A stretch of 21,901 nucleotides of DNA from a virus, in IMG/VR virus record IMGVR_UViG_3300025913_000316, positions 1-21,901 of that record; one strand, given 5' to 3'. The position numbers and the translations under genes were made by a program. Shown here in pieces: positions 14,760 to 21,901 of the stretch. A model generated the notes under the pieces. The model was not told where the DNA came from and did not search any database. It was given only the letters and a program-made list of their open reading frames with translations. Numbering within the stretch: the first letter of the stretch is position 1; each line of letters opens with the position of its first letter.

Positions 14760-16088
14760 TCATCGATTCGGCCTGAAAATCCGGATACTTCCGTCCTTCA
14801 TTCGGAACTGCTTGCTTCCGTCAGCCTTGGTCATCAGCCAGTCGGTAGGCGTGTTCTGAAAGTCGATTTCCCCGTTTGGCGGTCTTACCGATACCACCTT
14901 GGGTCCGTTGGCAGGCGCAAAGGTTCCATTGGGTGTGCGCGGTGCGGGAGGAGATGACATCGGACGTTGCTGCATGAACTTGCGATAGCCTCGTTCATCT
15001 ATGAGTGCTTCAAGAACTCCCCTTGCGTGCTTATCGAAGTTCACATTAGCCAGATTAACCACTACCGCTCCATCGGGGCTGGTCTGCTTCTGATAGCGGG
15101 ATAGCTGGGTAACATATTGCCTATCGGCGCTCAGTTTGTTGACTACGCCTGTCAGAAATGCCCTCTTTAATCCATCCATTGCTGGCTGGTCTAGTTTGAG
15201 CCGATTAGCGTAGGGCTTGAATAGTTCCTGAAAACGCTGCTCGCCAAAGGCGGTTGTTTTAGGATGAATGTTCTTATCCCAATACATCTGCCGCTTTTCA
15301 TTCTCAATCTGCTGACGTTCCTGCTGTAACTGGTCCTGCTGCGGTGGACGCCCGTTTACCCCCGGGACCGTCTTCCCTTTTACCGCCTGATCCTGCGCAT
15401 TCAGCCACGCAGCCATACCGTTCGCGTGCTTGATGACGTTTTGCAGCTTGTCGTTGATCCAGTTCGTCTTCTGGTCGGGGGTCAGCCACGCAGGCGGTTC
15501 CTGGTTGAGCACATCCACGATGCCGTTGAACTCGGAGACGAGCGGCGATACTCGTAGTGCGGATACCAGATGCGGAAGGATAGTTTCTGAATACGCTTCC
15601 GGCTTAGATTGCTGGAGACGATTCAGATATGATGGAGCCAGTTTAGCTAGTCCGTCATCGAACTCTGGCCCAAATAAATCCCACACCTTTTCGTTGCCCG
15701 AAGCCAGAAGCTCATCCGACTGCTCGTAATCCTTGATCTGGTCCTGAATCGCGGATATGGCGTCTACGCCCTTGGCTTCCCCGTATTCGAGGCCATCAAG
15801 GATAGCTTTGACTTCCCGTACCTTGCTGACACCCTCGGGGTAGAGTTCCCGAAGAAGCCTATCCCGGCCTTCAAGGTCTTTGCCGTACCGCGCAAACTTC
15901 TGAATCTCAGGGTCGGTTGCGGTGTCCCGCGTGGTCTTCAGCCAGTCAGAGAAGCGCTTCGAGAACTTGTTATCGCTCTCTCCGGGTTGCTGTTCGGGTT
16001 GTTCCTGCGTTTGCTGTTCAGGTGCTTCCTGTACGACTTCCTCTGCCCCGATTTCGGGCTGGTCGATTACCGCATCAAATCCGTCCAT
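14760..16088 (-). CDS. Probable scaffolding protein
   Basis: A 442-aa protein located between portal and capsid genes, where podophage scaffolds lie. Residues 10-40 are Glu/Gln/Pro-rich and probably disordered (EQQTQEQPEQQPGESDN); residues 55-330 are mainly charged helices (KVREVKAILDGLEYGEA, LQQERQQIENEKRQMYW). The extreme C terminus is basic (KQFRMKDGSIRIFRPNR), as in P22-type scaffolds, whose positively charged end binds coat protein. No protease motif is seen. The ATG at 16088 follows GGAGACAGGGAGACAA, and the upstream stop overlaps that site. The call rests on position, composition and charge pattern. Confidence 0.7.
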   Translation of the reverse strand: MDGFDAVIDQPEIGAEEVVQEAPEQQTQEQPEQQPGESDNKFSKRFSDWLKTTRDTATDPEIQKFARYGKDLEGRDRLLRELYPEGVSKVREVKAILDGLEYGEAKGVDAISAIQDQIKDYEQSDELLASGNEKVWDLFGPEFDDGLAKLAPSYLNRLQQSKPEAYSETILPHLVSALRVSPLVSEFNGIVDVLNQEPPAWLTPDQKTNWINDKLQNVIKHANGMAAWLNAQDQAVKGKTVPGVNGRPPQQDQLQQERQQIENEKRQMYWDKNIHPKTTAFGEQRFQELFKPYANRLKLDQPAMDGLKRAFLTGVVNKLSADRQYVTQLSRYQKQTSPDGAVVVNLANVNFDKHARGVLEALIDERGYRKFMQQRPMSSPPAPRTPNGTFAPANGPKVVSVRPPNGEIDFQNTPTDWLMTKADGSKQFRMKDGSIRIFRPNR

Positions 16089-16103
16089 TTGTCTCCCTGT
16101 CTC

Positions 16104-16343
16104 CTACGCGATTCCTTGATTCCTTTGGTTATATTCATAGGTTCCTTCAATTTCCCAAGGTTCCTTGATGCGCTTACCGATGAAAGTTATCATCACCCAG
16201 AAGCAAAGGAAGGAAATACTGAAACTCTGATAATAGGAGAAGGCTTCTGATTTCCTAATCCTAGTCATATTTGGAATCAACCTGAACCATTGGCACTTCA
16301 TAAACATGAAGCTAAATCTATCCCAATGCTTCTCAATCTTCAT
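16104..16343 (-). CDS. Small single-span membrane protein, AT-rich insertion
   Basis: A 79-aa protein. The first 35 residues are basic and aromatic (HWDRFSFMFMKCQWFRLIPN), followed by a hydrophobic segment near residues 41-56 (FSISFLCFWVMITFIG) flanked by KRIK, suggesting one membrane span with a positively charged side. The tail (GTYEYNQRNQGIA) is hydrophilic. GGAGACAGCA precedes ATG 16343, and the portal stop codon merges into that site, so expression with the head genes is expected. A hand count of block 16201-16260 gives 37% G+C, lower than a sampled portal block (50%). Superinfection exclusion or a lysis helper are possible; neither is supported by a motif. Confidence 0.72.
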   Translation of the reverse strand: MKIEKHWDRFSFMFMKCQWFRLIPNMTRIRKSEAFSYYQSFSISFLCFWVMITFIGKRIKEPWEIEGTYEYNQRNQGIA

Positions 16344-16352
16344 TGCTGTCTC

Positions 16353-18848
16353 CTAACGTAACGGCTGGCCTGCTACTGAAACCTTGGTCTTGGTGGGAAT
16401 ACCCTGTGCATCGACTCCCTCTTTTTCCTGAATCACTTCATGGGTCTGGTCTTCCGGCTCCAGCGAATCCGGTGGAACCTCAAGGCCCATTGCCTGGAAC
16501 ATCTTGCCCTGTGCCTGTGGCGGGAACTTCGATGGGTCAATCGATACCGTACCCTTGAACTCCAGTTCCTTTGGAGGCGTGAGCTTCTGCGCCATATCCA
16601 TGTGTTCTTTCCAGTGAGTCAGGAAGTTCTGGAACACTTGCTGCTGCTGCTCATTGCCGTACTTCAGCTTCCGCCCGGAGGGCGAAGTCAGGAAGCCGAG
16701 CGTGATGGCAGCATGGATAGCGTGGTTTTCCGAAGTGTCCTTGGCCACGGGAACCGTCGAAATCATCTGCGGAATCTGCTGCAATGCCTGTTGCGCCTGC
16801 CGCATTGCCGCCTGTCCTTCCGGAGTCTGTGCTTCAGGGTCGGTCTGCCCTTGAGTCAGTTGCGCCTGTACCTGCTCGTACTGAGGGTTAGGCAGAGGGC
16901 CGGACTTCATCAGGATTTCAAATTCGCCCTGCTGGTCGGCTACGTCGTTAGCTCCCGGTATCTCCAGTTTGGAGAGAGATGGGAAGGTAGAGAACACGGA
17001 AAGATTGCGTGGGTCATTCATGATCGCGCCATAGAGAGCTACGTTGGCGGACTGCTCGATAAGCCCTGCCATCTGTTCTTCCTGCTCGGCCATGGTCTGC
17101 GGAATTTCCAGTGACTCGGGCTGCACCAGAACCGAACCCTGCAATTTGCCTATTTCAATCTTGAGTTTCTTCTGTCCCGGCAGCGAAGCGGAGATGTCCG
17201 AGATTCTGTTCTTGGCCGCTGATTCGATAGCCTGTTGCGAGATGCAGCACACTATTTCGCAGATTGCCGCCCAAGGCATAGAGAACACTTGCAGGGCCTG
17301 ATCTCTCCGGAGCCTTGCGGTTCCCACAAACCCTCTATCCTCGGAGCTTGTTTCCACATCCCCAAAGGCCGCAGGTGAGCCGCCGTCCATAGCCTCGGGA
17401 CCGCCCTGTATGAGCCACTGGATGAACTCGAAGAGTGAGGAGTTTGGTTGAGGGACTGATTCGACGCTGGTAATGTCGGCAAGGGATTCTCCGTCTCCAA
17501 GCTGGACCTCTGTAATGTTAGCGGGGTCATTTGATTGAGCGTTGATGAGGTCAGTATTGATAGTCCCGGCCTTGGCGAATCTACGCGCTACAGCCGCACG
17601 GAAGTATCTGTCGCCCAAGGAGATGTTCGCATTGAGCACTTTCTGCAAAGGAAGGTAGTTAGTAAGGATGGCTTCGCGGTTCTGCCCGTCTCCGGGGGAA
17701 GGATGGGCAATCTTGACATGATCGGACATCCTTGCATTTCTACAGAAAGCGAACTGACCTCCAGCGTGCCATACTTCCAACCCATCCGGAAAGGTCTGAT
17801 ACCAGATCGCCCGGATATTCTCGTCGGCAATCGACTCATACTCCGATGGCTGGTAGAAAGTTACGGATTCGGTAGCCTGATTTCCCCGGGTGCTTCCTGC
17901 CGAGGATGATGTCTGGATAGCCAGACGAACATTGATCCTAGCCATCCGGTCAAGCTGGTCAGCGCCATCCGATACCGTGCTTGACGTGATCTTGGACCTG
18001 ATCCACGGGTATTTGGCCTTGAGACGATTATCAGATACCTCATGGGAGTACCGCGCCCAAGGCATCTCCGCTTCCTCGTCTGCCATGATGGGAACTTTCC
18101 ATTCGAGCTTCCCTCCAGCCAAACTCATTTCTCTGCGTGCCGGGGTTTCGTCCGATGCTGGACCCCCATCCATCTCCGTCTCAGGCGTTACGCCGTCCGG
18201 CTCTTCCATACCAAAGGACAACTGATCGCGCATGGGGGTTTCAGTTCCCCACTGCGTCTGGTCGGCCCATGTATAGGTGAGCAACCCTGCTCTGCCATCG
18301 GTACAGAAGTAGCCAGCCACCTTGGTAACGAGAGCTTTCAGTTTTGCCTGATAGAGAAAGACTTCAAGGAACTTCTCTGCTTCCTCGGCAGCGGTCTGGT
18401 CCATCGGGTCTTCGTCTTCTACCGGAGTTACCGTCATCCCCGGAACTTCACGGGAGAGCAGGGCGGTGATTTTCTTGTGACGAGCGCCGATGACGTTGCA
18501 GGGGAACAGTTTCATGGTGTTCCCGGATTGCATGGTCAACTGCGATGCTCCGGAGTTGGCTGAAGCGCCGTACATCGACCAGCCCTTGAATCCGCAGTTC
18601 AGGAAGTGATAGCCCCTGCGGAACAGGCGCATCTCCCATGCCTGAAGCACTTCCCAGATACGGGCGGCGGAATCGCACTTGGCTACATTGTCTGAGAGGT
18701 CGTTGATGACCGAGATGAGTTCGCCTAGCTCGTCAGGCCCATAGATAGGCTGATCGGAACAGGGCCATGGAGCGAATTTGCCCGGAACGTAACCCTGCGG
18801 AAACTTCAGAGGCGTAAGAGCGGCGGGAGCATTGATTGTCGTAGCCAT
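16353..18848 (-). CDS. Portal protein
   Basis: An 831-aa protein placed between the packaging block and the scaffold. The N-terminal region (SDQPIYGPDELGELIS, then SAARIWEVLQAWEMRLFRRG) and the central beta/alpha core with a long Gln-rich C-terminal part (GQAAMRQAQQALQQIPQM, then EQQQQVFQNFLTHWKEHMDM) match large podovirus portals of the P22 class (about 725 aa) better than T7 gp8 (about 536 aa). It forms the dodecameric ring at one capsid vertex through which the terminase drives DNA and on which the connector docks. The ATG at 18848 directly follows the TAA of the small basic-protein gene, with GGAAAG upstream. No truncation is seen. Confidence 0.85.
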   Translation of the reverse strand: MATTINAPAALTPLKFPQGYVPGKFAPWPCSDQPIYGPDELGELISVINDLSDNVAKCDSAARIWEVLQAWEMRLFRRGYHFLNCGFKGWSMYGASANSGASQLTMQSGNTMKLFPCNVIGARHKKITALLSREVPGMTVTPVEDEDPMDQTAAEEAEKFLEVFLYQAKLKALVTKVAGYFCTDGRAGLLTYTWADQTQWGTETPMRDQLSFGMEEPDGVTPETEMDGGPASDETPARREMSLAGGKLEWKVPIMADEEAEMPWARYSHEVSDNRLKAKYPWIRSKITSSTVSDGADQLDRMARINVRLAIQTSSSAGSTRGNQATESVTFYQPSEYESIADENIRAIWYQTFPDGLEVWHAGGQFAFCRNARMSDHVKIAHPSPGDGQNREAILTNYLPLQKVLNANISLGDRYFRAAVARRFAKAGTINTDLINAQSNDPANITEVQLGDGESLADITSVESVPQPNSSLFEFIQWLIQGGPEAMDGGSPAAFGDVETSSEDRGFVGTARLRRDQALQVFSMPWAAICEIVCCISQQAIESAAKNRISDISASLPGQKKLKIEIGKLQGSVLVQPESLEIPQTMAEQEEQMAGLIEQSANVALYGAIMNDPRNLSVFSTFPSLSKLEIPGANDVADQQGEFEILMKSGPLPNPQYEQVQAQLTQGQTDPEAQTPEGQAAMRQAQQALQQIPQMISTVPVAKDTSENHAIHAAITLGFLTSPSGRKLKYGNEQQQQVFQNFLTHWKEHMDMAQKLTPPKELEFKGTVSIDPSKFPPQAQGKMFQAMGLEVPPDSLEPEDQTHEVIQEKEGVDAQGIPTKTKVSVAGQPLR

Positions 18849-19016
18849 TTACTTTCCGTTCAACGTCGATACCGATTTACGCCGTGGAGCCTTCTTTTCA
18901 GGCAGATTCATTCCCTTGCTGGCATTATCCCACTCGCTTACATTCACCCCTTGCTTCTGGAGTGCGTCCTTTTTCGCGTGGAAAAACCGCTCTTGTGCCA
19001 GTGACCTATACGGCAT
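18849..19016 (-). CDS. Small basic protein, 55 aa
   Basis: A short gene found by translating the gap before the portal. It begins MPYRSLAQERFFHAKKDALQ and ends in a basic stretch (KKAPRRKSVSTLNGK); there is no cysteine. Short phage proteins with an M-P-x-x-S-x-A-Q-x-R-F-x-x-A opening are common near packaging genes, role unknown. Its start overlaps the end of the 52-aa gene by 11 bases behind a GGAGTGAGAG site, and its TAA touches the ATG of the portal gene, so it is part of the coupled chain. DNA or terminase contact is a guess from its charge. Confidence 0.72.
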   Translation of the reverse strand: MPYRSLAQERFFHAKKDALQKQGVNVSEWDNASKGMNLPEKKAPRRKSVSTLNGK

Positions 19017-19164
19017 CTCTCACTCCATGCGACTTGCGCCATTCAGGGTTTGCCAGCAATACAATCACGTCGCGCATGTGATCGCAGCAGGGCTTATAGG
19101 CAGGACTCAGCAACTGCGCTTCCGATGGGATGGGCTTGTCGCAGTTATAGCATTTGTCCCCCAT
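19006..19164 (-). CDS. 52-aa protein with CxxC...CC zinc-binding-like motif
   Basis: A short gene starting MGDKCYNCDKPIPSEAQLLS, with C5, C8, C26, C27 and H29 arranged as a possible zinc knuckle, followed by an amphipathic stretch (MRDVIVLLANPEWRKSHG). Its ATG shares two bases with the stop of the upstream gene (TAATG), a strong sign of coupled translation and the main reason to accept so small a gene. The next gene begins inside its last codons. Function unknown; it may be a small DNA- or protein-binding factor of the head-packaging block. Confidence 0.7.
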   Translation of the reverse strand: MGDKCYNCDKPIPSEAQLLSPAYKPCCDHMRDVIVLLANPEWRKSHGVRDAV

Positions 19165-19466
19165 TACATCATCGGCTTTCTGCGGGGCGGTGCCACCACG
19201 GGGTTAGGAGGTGCCTGCATCTGAACCGGATGCTGGAATGACTGATTGGCCGCATCGTTGGCGTGGGAGTTGGTATGCTTGTTCATCTGCTGGATTGCCC
19301 CCTGATGGGTAGCGGGAGATTCGGGAATACCAAGCATTCCCCTGATTCCAGCGCCAGGGTTGTTCCAGAAGTCCACGCCCTTGTTATAGGCGCTCCCAAG
19401 ATCATCGAGAACAGGCTGCGCGGCACCAAGATTCCCGGTTCCGGGAGTGTAGCGGGGAAGTGGCAT
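19164..19466 (-). CDS. Hypothetical protein, 100 aa
   Basis: A 100-aa Pro/Ala/Asn/Gln-rich protein starting MPLPRYTPGTGNLGAAQPVL and ending PNPVVAPPRRKPMM. The middle (NNPGAGIRGMLGIPESP) is glycine-rich and the rest looks disordered; no cysteine or enzyme motif is present. Both ends are coupled to neighbours by TAATG overlaps, so it is clearly translated as part of the operon. No family is recognised. Confidence 0.7.
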   Translation of the reverse strand: MPLPRYTPGTGNLGAAQPVLDDLGSAYNKGVDFWNNPGAGIRGMLGIPESPATHQGAIQQMNKHTNSHANDAANQSFQHPVQMQAPPNPVVAPPRRKPMM

Positions 19467-19723
19467 TACATCCCTCCCATAGCTGGCGGTTCCTGCTGTC
19501 CGGACTCAGATTGCTCGCTCTGGCCCATAGCCTGCTCCACGTCATCAGCCGTATATCCCTTTTGCTGAAGAATCTGGACGCATTGCATGGCTTCAGGGTC
19601 GGATTCGATGGGCGGTGGTCCCTGCTGCTCGGGTTGAGGCGCTGGTTCCTTCATAATTCCGCCATGAGAGCGAGCGGTATCAGCATTGGTGTACTTCTTG
19701 CCGTCTTTTGCTGGAAAAGCCAT
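19466..19723 (-). CDS. Hypothetical acidic protein, 85 aa
   Basis: An 85-aa protein opening MAFPAKDGKKYTNADTARSH, then Pro/Gln/Glu-rich and probably disordered, with a short helix near residues 46-66 (MQCVQILQQKGYTADDVEQA) that resembles a UBA-like or helical recognition element by pattern only. It starts behind GAAAGGAAATC and shares its stop with the next start (TAATG). Together with the following gene it may form a small head-assembly or DNA-associated pair. Function unknown. Confidence 0.7.
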   Translation of the reverse strand: MAFPAKDGKKYTNADTARSHGGIMKEPAPQPEQQGPPPIESDPEAMQCVQILQQKGYTADDVEQAMGQSEQSESGQQEPPAMGGM

Positions 19724-19736
19724 GATTTCCTTTCAA

Positions 19737-19940
19737 TTACCAGAGAACTTTGAGCGATTCGAGAAAATTCCGGTCACAACCATCGATTTCCGGCTCAATG
19801 CGTTGCTTTTCTTTGAGGGCTTCGATCATTGGTGTCATTTTGGCTATATGAGCCGCCACATCCGACGCCAAACCCTCTAATGCTTCTGCCTCTTCAATCC
19901 TCATCTGCTCAATCCGCTTACGACGCCAGAAGGATTCCAC
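19737..19940 (-). CDS. Hypothetical helical protein, 67 aa
   Basis: A 67-aa protein rich in Arg, Glu and Lys, starting MESFWRRKRIEQMRIEEAEA, likely one long helix followed by a shorter one (IAKMTPMIEALKEKQR). The start is GTG at 19940 with AGAGGG upstream; a later ATG at 19904 is the alternative and would drop the first twelve residues. It lies 4 bases after the preceding stop. No family is recognised. Confidence 0.62.
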   Translation of the reverse strand: MESFWRRKRIEQMRIEEAEALEGLASDVAAHIAKMTPMIEALKEKQRIEPEIDGCDRNFLESLKVLW

Positions 19941-19944
19941 TTGT

Positions 19945-20220
19945 TTAGCCCTCTTTCAAGACTTCCTTTTGCATATTGGCGAGTTCCAGGCGCTGCACGT
20001 TTTCCCAATCGAGAGTGGGGGCCATAAAAGACTTCACTTTGTAGTCAATTTCGGCCTGAGATTTAGATTTTGAGAGAATTTCGAGCACTTGACGATGATT
20101 CTTCTCGATAGACTTGCGAAATGCGATGAGTTCAAGGCGGGTAGGCAGTACATCGGTGCCCAGAAAGGCACGCACGTGGTAGCGGAACCACTGAACCATC
20201 TTGTTGAGGGTCATCATCAT
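19945..20220 (-). CDS. Hypothetical helical protein, 91 aa
   Basis: A 91-aa protein starting with three consecutive ATG codons (20220, 20217 and 20214) behind AAGGGGA; which is used cannot be settled. It has an amphipathic N-terminal part (LNKMVQWFRYHVRAFLG), then a charged helix with heptad-like spacing (FRKSIEKNHRQVLEILSKSK) suggesting a coiled coil, and a basic-acidic end (LELANMQKEVLKEG). The position next to the terminase gene would fit a small packaging accessory, but this is only context. Confidence 0.66.
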   Translation of the reverse strand: MMMTLNKMVQWFRYHVRAFLGTDVLPTRLELIAFRKSIEKNHRQVLEILSKSKSQAEIDYKVKSFMAPTLDWENVQRLELANMQKEVLKEG

Positions 20221-20262
20221 AACTAAATCCCCTTTTCCCTGCTACGTCAAGCAGATTTAATG

Positions 20263-20358
20263 TTTGGGGTCGTCCATACTGAGCAAGGAGCCTCGAAACG
20301 CGCTAAAGCACATCCGCTCACCTTTGCTCCTCAGTGAGCAGCATCCCTCGACCCCAAA
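20263..20358 (-). ncRNA. Strongly foldable RNA segment after the terminase gene
   Basis: In the leftward transcript this 96-base stretch can form a rod-like structure. A 10-bp closing stem is perfect (20358-20349 with 20272-20263, TTTGGGGTCG against CGACCCCAAA). Inside it, 10 further pairs with one 4-base bulge join 20335-20326 to 20291-20288 and 20283-20278. A terminal hairpin has a UUUA loop at 20307-20304 and about nine pairs, several G-U. The G-U pairs would be A-C mismatches in the opposite strand, so the minus transcript is the likely actor. The 5' part overlaps the end of the 48-aa zinc-ribbon gene, including its stop codon. The role (processing site, regulatory RNA, packaging RNA or terminator) is unknown. 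Confidence 0.5.
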
Positions 20359-20477
20359 ACCTTCGTATCCAATATGCGCGATCCATGTTTCGGACAATCC
20401 CATGACGTAGATTCTCCGCTCTTGCGTGGAATCAACTTCTTACCGCACAGATTACAAAGCAGATTTTCCTGATCCAT
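20331..20477 (-). CDS. 48-aa zinc-ribbon protein
   Basis: A short gene starting MDQENLLCNLCGKKLIPRKS with C8-x2-C11 and C28-P-K-H31, a compact four-ligand zinc ribbon of C2CH type, and a basic middle (KKLIPRKSG). TAAGGAGACAG lies just before ATG 20477, where TAA is the terminase stop, so the two genes are closely coupled. Its tail runs into a foldable RNA segment. Small zinc ribbons near packaging genes may bind DNA or RNA; here that is inference. The size and the strong ribosome site argue for a real gene. Confidence 0.75.
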   Translation of the reverse strand: MDQENLLCNLCGKKLIPRKSGESTSWDCPKHGSRILDTKVLGSRDAAH

Positions 20478-20485
20478 CTGTCTCC

Positions 20486-21901
20486 TTATTGCCAGTACAT
20501 TTTCGGCTGCGCTGCCTTTTTACGTCTTTCCGTCTCCGCTAACAACATAAAGTGGCGCTGCATCGGGTCTTGTTCCTTTTCCAAGGATTCCCGGAAGGCT
20601 TCATCCCTAGTCTGGCGTTCCGGCATCACCGCAAAGGTCATGGCGAGGTTATCCCCGATGTCAGGTGAGGACAGACCTCGCTTTTTCATGTCCTCTTTCG
20701 ATTCCAGTTGGATCGTGTTTTTGCTGGAGAAGAAATACTCGGGTCCGGTAAGGTCGGATTCCACCTCCGGATCGTCAGGGATAGACCCTGTAACCAGCCA
20801 GTCGCGCATCAGCCCCCAGACCTCGGCGCGTTTGTTGTAGTACATCGACTTGTCGGCTACAGACCCGGCTCCGTGGAACTCCTTGAGCTTGAAATAAGGG
20901 CGAACTTTCATCCATTCAGCAAAGTGAAGGTTAATGTAATCAACTACCCCACCACCTACACCATCTCCATCGATAACTAAGGCTCGTGGTTCGTGGATGC
21001 GGGTGAAGTGCATGGTTCGCATGGCGATTTGCATGGTATCTGCTCCTCGGATGCGTTCGATAATCCTATATACAAGTCCTTGTCTGAATCCGATGACAGA
21101 CTCATCGTCACCGAATCTAGCAACATCCACCGATAGGATTTTGAATGCCTTAGCCTGATCTCCCACGTCTCGCCTTCTTGCGAGCGCAACAACATCTGAA
21201 GCAATAAATTGAGACGATCCTGCTCTGGGGAATTCGCCTTTGACTCTAACTCGACAGAAATCTGAATCTTCACCGTAATCCTCCACCCACTTGCCGATCT
21301 GTGCCTTGTTGGTTCCGGGTACTGTCCTTGAATCGATCTGCCTTGTTTTCCAGCGATGCTTAAGTTTGCCGAAGCACTCCCGGAATCGCCCGGTATTGAC
21401 GGTAGGATTTCCGAACGCTACCCAGATAATCTCCGTCTCTGCGTCAGTCAGAGCGCCTTCGGCTACCTCCCAGATTTTTTCGGGAATAGCGGAGGCTTCG
21501 TCAAAGATAAGGACGATGCGCTTTCCTTTGTTATGAAGTCCTGCGAATGCCTCCGTTTTCTCTAGCGACCACGTATGGAAGTCGATGCGCCAGTTGTCGG
21601 CATGTTTCTTGTCGGCGCTCTTAATGGACTCAGCCGCGAGGGTCCACCAGTGGTTGTTGATCGACCGAGAGAACCACTTTTTGACTTCCGGGATGGTCTT
21701 GGTTGCCAACTGATCGCCCGTGTTGGCCGTGACCAGGATTCTCGCGTCCTCACATGTACTAAGGCTCCAGTCTGCAATCCAAGAGACAAGCGCCGATTTA
21801 CCAATTCCGTGCCCAGAAGCAACCGCAAGAAGGAGGGGCTCAAATCTTCGTTGGCTAGTAAGGTGCGCACCAATTTGGGCGAGTATGCGTGATTGCCAGT
21901 C
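20486..21901 (-). CDS. terL: Terminase large subunit, 5' end beyond the window
   Basis: The motor that pumps DNA into the capsid and cuts it. 471 residues are visible and the frame stays open to the window edge, so the true start lies outside; an internal TTG at 21709 is not the start. The ATPase half shows a Walker A loop ASGHGIGKSAL (residues 28-38), a V-T-A-N-T-G-D-Q-L segment resembling the adenine-binding motif, and Walker B IVLIFDEAS (D134, E135), then the coupling motif FGNPT. The nuclease half follows an RNase H pattern with acidic residues in SVDVARFGDD, VIDGDGVGGG and DIGDNLAM. No small terminase subunit is seen in the window. A zinc-ribbon gene follows closely. Confidence 0.92.
   Translation of the reverse strand, partial: DWQSRILAQIGAHLTSQRRFEPLLLAVASGHGIGKSALVSWIADWSLSTCEDARILVTANTGDQLATKTIPEVKKWFSRSINNHWWTLAAESIKSADKKHADNWRIDFHTWSLEKTEAFAGLHNKGKRIVLIFDEASAIPEKIWEVAEGALTDAETEIIWVAFGNPTVNTGRFRECFGKLKHRWKTRQIDSRTVPGTNKAQIGKWVEDYGEDSDFCRVRVKGEFPRAGSSQFIASDVVALARRRDVGDQAKAFKILSVDVARFGDDESVIGFRQGLVYRIIERIRGADTMQIAMRTMHFTRIHEPRALVIDGDGVGGGVVDYINLHFAEWMKVRPYFKLKEFHGAGSVADKSMYYNKRAEVWGLMRDWLVTGSIPDDPEVESDLTGPEYFFSSKNTIQLESKEDMKKRGLSSPDIGDNLAMTFAVMPERQTRDEAFRESLEKEQDPMQRHFMLLAETERRKKAAQPKMYWQ

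Noticed and set aside
18832-19224. 130-aa open frame on the plus strand
   Set aside because: Covers two small coupled genes on the other strand whose starts and stops interlock; the plus frame has no ribosome site.
20266-20355. Possible tRNA, because a 7-bp stem closes a 90-base element
   Set aside because: There is no T arm next to the 3' side of the stem, no D arm pattern and no anticodon arm at the expected place; kept only as an unassigned folded RNA.
21707-21709. TTG as the start of the terminase gene
   Set aside because: The frame continues upstream through a Walker A motif and stays open to the window edge.

Overview
The window is most of the late (packaging, head and tail) gene block of a tailed double-stranded DNA phage or prophage. 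The order terminase large subunit, portal, scaffold, major capsid protein, connector, then a large tail-nozzle-like protein, with no tape-measure, tube or sheath gene, points to a podovirus-like, short-tailed virion. Nearly everything reads leftward (minus strand) with tiny gaps or overlapping stop/start codons (TAATG, TGATG, GTGA) and strong AAGGAGA-type ribosome sites, so it behaves as one long bacterial-type transcription unit. The host cannot be named from the sequence. No integrase, repressor, tRNA, CRISPR array or insertion sequence was seen.

Reading in the direction of transcription (right to left): 21901-20486 is the terminase large subunit, cut by the window end but showing ATPase and nuclease motifs. 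20477-18849 holds seven small genes, three of them too short to be obvious (a 48-aa zinc ribbon, a 52-aa CxxC protein and a 55-aa basic protein), plus a strongly foldable RNA segment at 20358-20263. 18848-16353 is the portal, 16343-16104 a small AT-rich membrane protein, and 16088-14760 the probable scaffold. 13396-12059 is the major capsid protein, followed by a GroES-like co-chaperonin fused to a zinc-binding tail (12010-11573), two unrecognised proteins, a probable head-tail connector (9978-9127), a beta-rich virion protein, the 1311-aa tail protein, a fibronectin-like protein, a degenerate GNAT-like protein, and three probable internal or ejection proteins. A further gene runs off the left edge.

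The one break in this pattern lies between scaffold and capsid (13573-14731). It has a leftward T5orf172/GIY-YIG-like nuclease gene of lower G+C, and a divergent rightward pair: a ribbon-helix-helix regulator and an unknown 98-aa protein. The intergenic space carries a consensus extended -10 promoter on the minus strand and a perfect 8-bp inverted repeat ending on the regulator's start codon. This looks like an accessory cassette with its own control, placed where other phages carry morons, and it is the best candidate here for an undescribed system. The second is the folded RNA downstream of the terminase gene; the third is the capsid-linked GroES/zinc protein.
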